64,000 bases of DNA. Origin: Chlorobaculum tepidum TLS (GTDB taxonomy: Bacteria; Bacteroidota; Chlorobiia; Chlorobiales; Chlorobiaceae). The notes under the pieces were generated by a model. It was not told the origin of the DNA. It made no database searches and was given only the letters and a program-made list of their open reading frames with translations. Where the stretch lies: positions 2,090,947 to 2,154,946 of the forward strand of contig NC_002932.3 in assembly GCF_000006985.1 (NCBI RefSeq), in the 5' to 3' direction. Positions within the stretch are counted from its first letter, which is position 1. Every line of letters starts with the position of its first letter. Shown here piece after piece: positions 62,880 through 64,000 of this stretch. The position numbers were made by a program, and so were the translations under genes.

Positions 62880-63986
62880 TCAAGGCTCCTTACTACTCTT
62901 GTAATCATCAACAGAAAAAAAACTTATACCCTTCCCCTTTTTTTTCTCCGTTGAGGTGATGATCACCTGTCCTTTGGTTGCAAGCGTCTCGACCATGGTA
63001 CCGGAAACCACCTCATCAAGCTCACTGAACAGATCGTCAAGAAGGGTAATTGGTATCTCACCCGATGCTTCATAAAGATAGCCTTGCAGTGTCATTTTCA
63101 TAGCAACAAGAAATGCACGCTGCTGTCCCTGAGAGGCATATTTTCGTATTTCTCTTTTGTTTAGATAAAATTGCAGATCATCCCGATGTGGTCCAGCAAG
63201 CGTTTGCCTTCGTTGTAACTCCTGCTGCTTTAACGTTTCAAAACGCTCTCTAAAAACCTGCTGTATCTTATCTTTTTCATACAGATTTTCGTGATGACCA
63301 AGAGAACTTTGATATAAAATTGATGGCTCAGCTCCTTCAGGGATCCATTGATAGACACCACCAAGCATGGAAGTAAAATGCTCGATAAATCGCTTTCTTA
63401 CCAGAACAATTTCCGTTGCTATAGCAACGAGTTGATCGGTTAGAACATCGAGAGCTGAATCAATAACACGTGGATCCTGCTCCGAAGAAAGCAGGGCATT
63501 ACGTTGCTGTAAAATACGCCTATACAGCAATAAATCGGATAAATACTTCCGATCATACTGACAAATTGCCGTATCGATGAATCGACGACGCTCAGCCGGT
63601 GCGCCGTTGATGATCACCATCTCACGTGGCGTAAAGGTCACGCACGGAATGGTCCCGATATGGCTGGAAAAGGTTTGAAGCTCCTGTTCGTTAACAAGGA
63701 TTCTCTTCTCCCTCTTCGGTGAATAGGTGATCGAAACCTTAGTAGCAATTCCCTGACCACTCGTAAATGAGGAGCGGATGGTAAACAGCTCCTCCCCGAA
63801 CTTCAGATACTCCCGATCGTTATTTCCGGAAAAGCCTCTTGTCAGAGCGCAATAATGGATCGCCTCAAGAATCGATGTTTTTCCCGAACCATTTCTGCCA
63901 TAAATATTGGTAATGGAGTGGCCTGGCTCGAATTCAAGAAGCGTGTGATTCCTGAAATTGGCGATACTGATGGAGTCGAGTCGCAA
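62880..63986 (-). CDS. recF: DNA replication and repair protein RecF
   Basis: This 368-aa SMC-like ATPase loads RecA at gaps with RecOR. The N-terminal ISIANFRNHTLLEFEPG and Walker A GRNGSGKTSILEAIHYCA are followed by FTPREMVIINGAPAERRRFID, the signature GPHRDDLQF and the C-terminal LLDDLFSELDE (Walker B). It is complete at 63986 with 14 bases left in the window; dnaN and dnaA would be expected just beyond. It confirms the origin-proximal location. Confidence 0.96.
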   Translation of the reverse strand: MRLDSISIANFRNHTLLEFEPGHSITNIYGRNGSGKTSILEAIHYCALTRGFSGNNDREYLKFGEELFTIRSSFTSGQGIATKVSITYSPKREKRILVNEQELQTFSSHIGTIPCVTFTPREMVIINGAPAERRRFIDTAICQYDRKYLSDLLLYRRILQQRNALLSSEQDPRVIDSALDVLTDQLVAIATEIVLVRKRFIEHFTSMLGGVYQWIPEGAEPSILYQSSLGHHENLYEKDKIQQVFRERFETLKQQELQRRQTLAGPHRDDLQFYLNKREIRKYASQGQQRAFLVAMKMTLQGYLYEASGEIPITLLDDLFSELDEVVSGTMVETLATKGQVIITSTEKKKGKGISFFSVDDYKSSKEP

Positions 63987-64000
63987 GCCTCTCCTGTTCC

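Overview
The window is origin-proximal chromosome of a green sulfur bacterium (Chlorobi), most likely a Chlorobaculum close to C. tepidum. The evidence is the combination of a complete reverse dissimilatory sulfite reductase (dsr) locus, a BchP-type geranylgeranyl reductase, a frdCAB fumarate reductase as used in the reductive TCA cycle, GTP-dependent PEP carboxykinase, and a split ATP synthase locus with only atpD-atpC. No sequence search was possible, so the species is inferred from gene content and gene order.

Layout. 1-6.6 kb: a YacP-like NYN nuclease, about 1.1 kb of decayed DNA with a DNA methyltransferase remnant, a dodecin, a FadL-family porin, pckG and a TlpA-like thioredoxin. 6.7-10.3 kb: tRNA-Thr(CGT), atpDC, an LD-carboxypeptidase and ClpS. 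10.3-24.6 kb, all on the minus strand: the sulfur locus, in transcription order dsrN, dsrC, dsrA, dsrB (frameshifted), dsrL, a 120-aa unknown, dsrT, dsrM, dsrK, dsrJ, dsrO, dsrP, a precorrin-2 dehydrogenase and a fused SUMT/HemD. DsrAB needs sirohaem (amide), DsrL supplies or removes electrons, DsrC carries the sulfur, and DsrMKJOP links this to the membrane quinone pool. 24.6-26.8 kb: a small accessory island with an ImmA/IrrE peptidase and an overlapping PIN-like DUF4411 gene. 27-34.8 kb: glyS, bchP coupled to a DUF2499 membrane protein, then ctpA, dapD and an RNase E/G on the minus strand. 35-42.4 kb: rnhB, yraN, gyrB, a SurA-like foldase, secF and secD. 42.6-48.2 kb: frdB, frdA, frdC, a cyclase-family hydrolase, a PagL-like deacylase and an alpha/beta hydrolase. 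48.4-55 kb: RlpA, a SEC-C protein, a scar joining two truncated genes (GNAT and CsgG), two Bat-type von Willebrand proteins, an unknown small protein and a half-length ClpB. 55.5-64 kb: mnmG between two perfect parS sites, a family B DNA polymerase, a flavodiiron protein, a dead IS256-family element, a DciA-like DUF721 protein and recF.

The most notable observations are the two-base frameshift in dsrB in an otherwise intact dsr operon, paired hairpins between dsrA and dsrB, the two parS sites around mnmG, the IS element sitting in the T-tract of a terminator and killed by a direct-repeat deletion, the two-gene deletion scar near 50.1 kb, and the ImmA/IrrE-DUF4411 pair beside the dsr locus. 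I did not find a CRISPR array or a clearly new multi-gene system.
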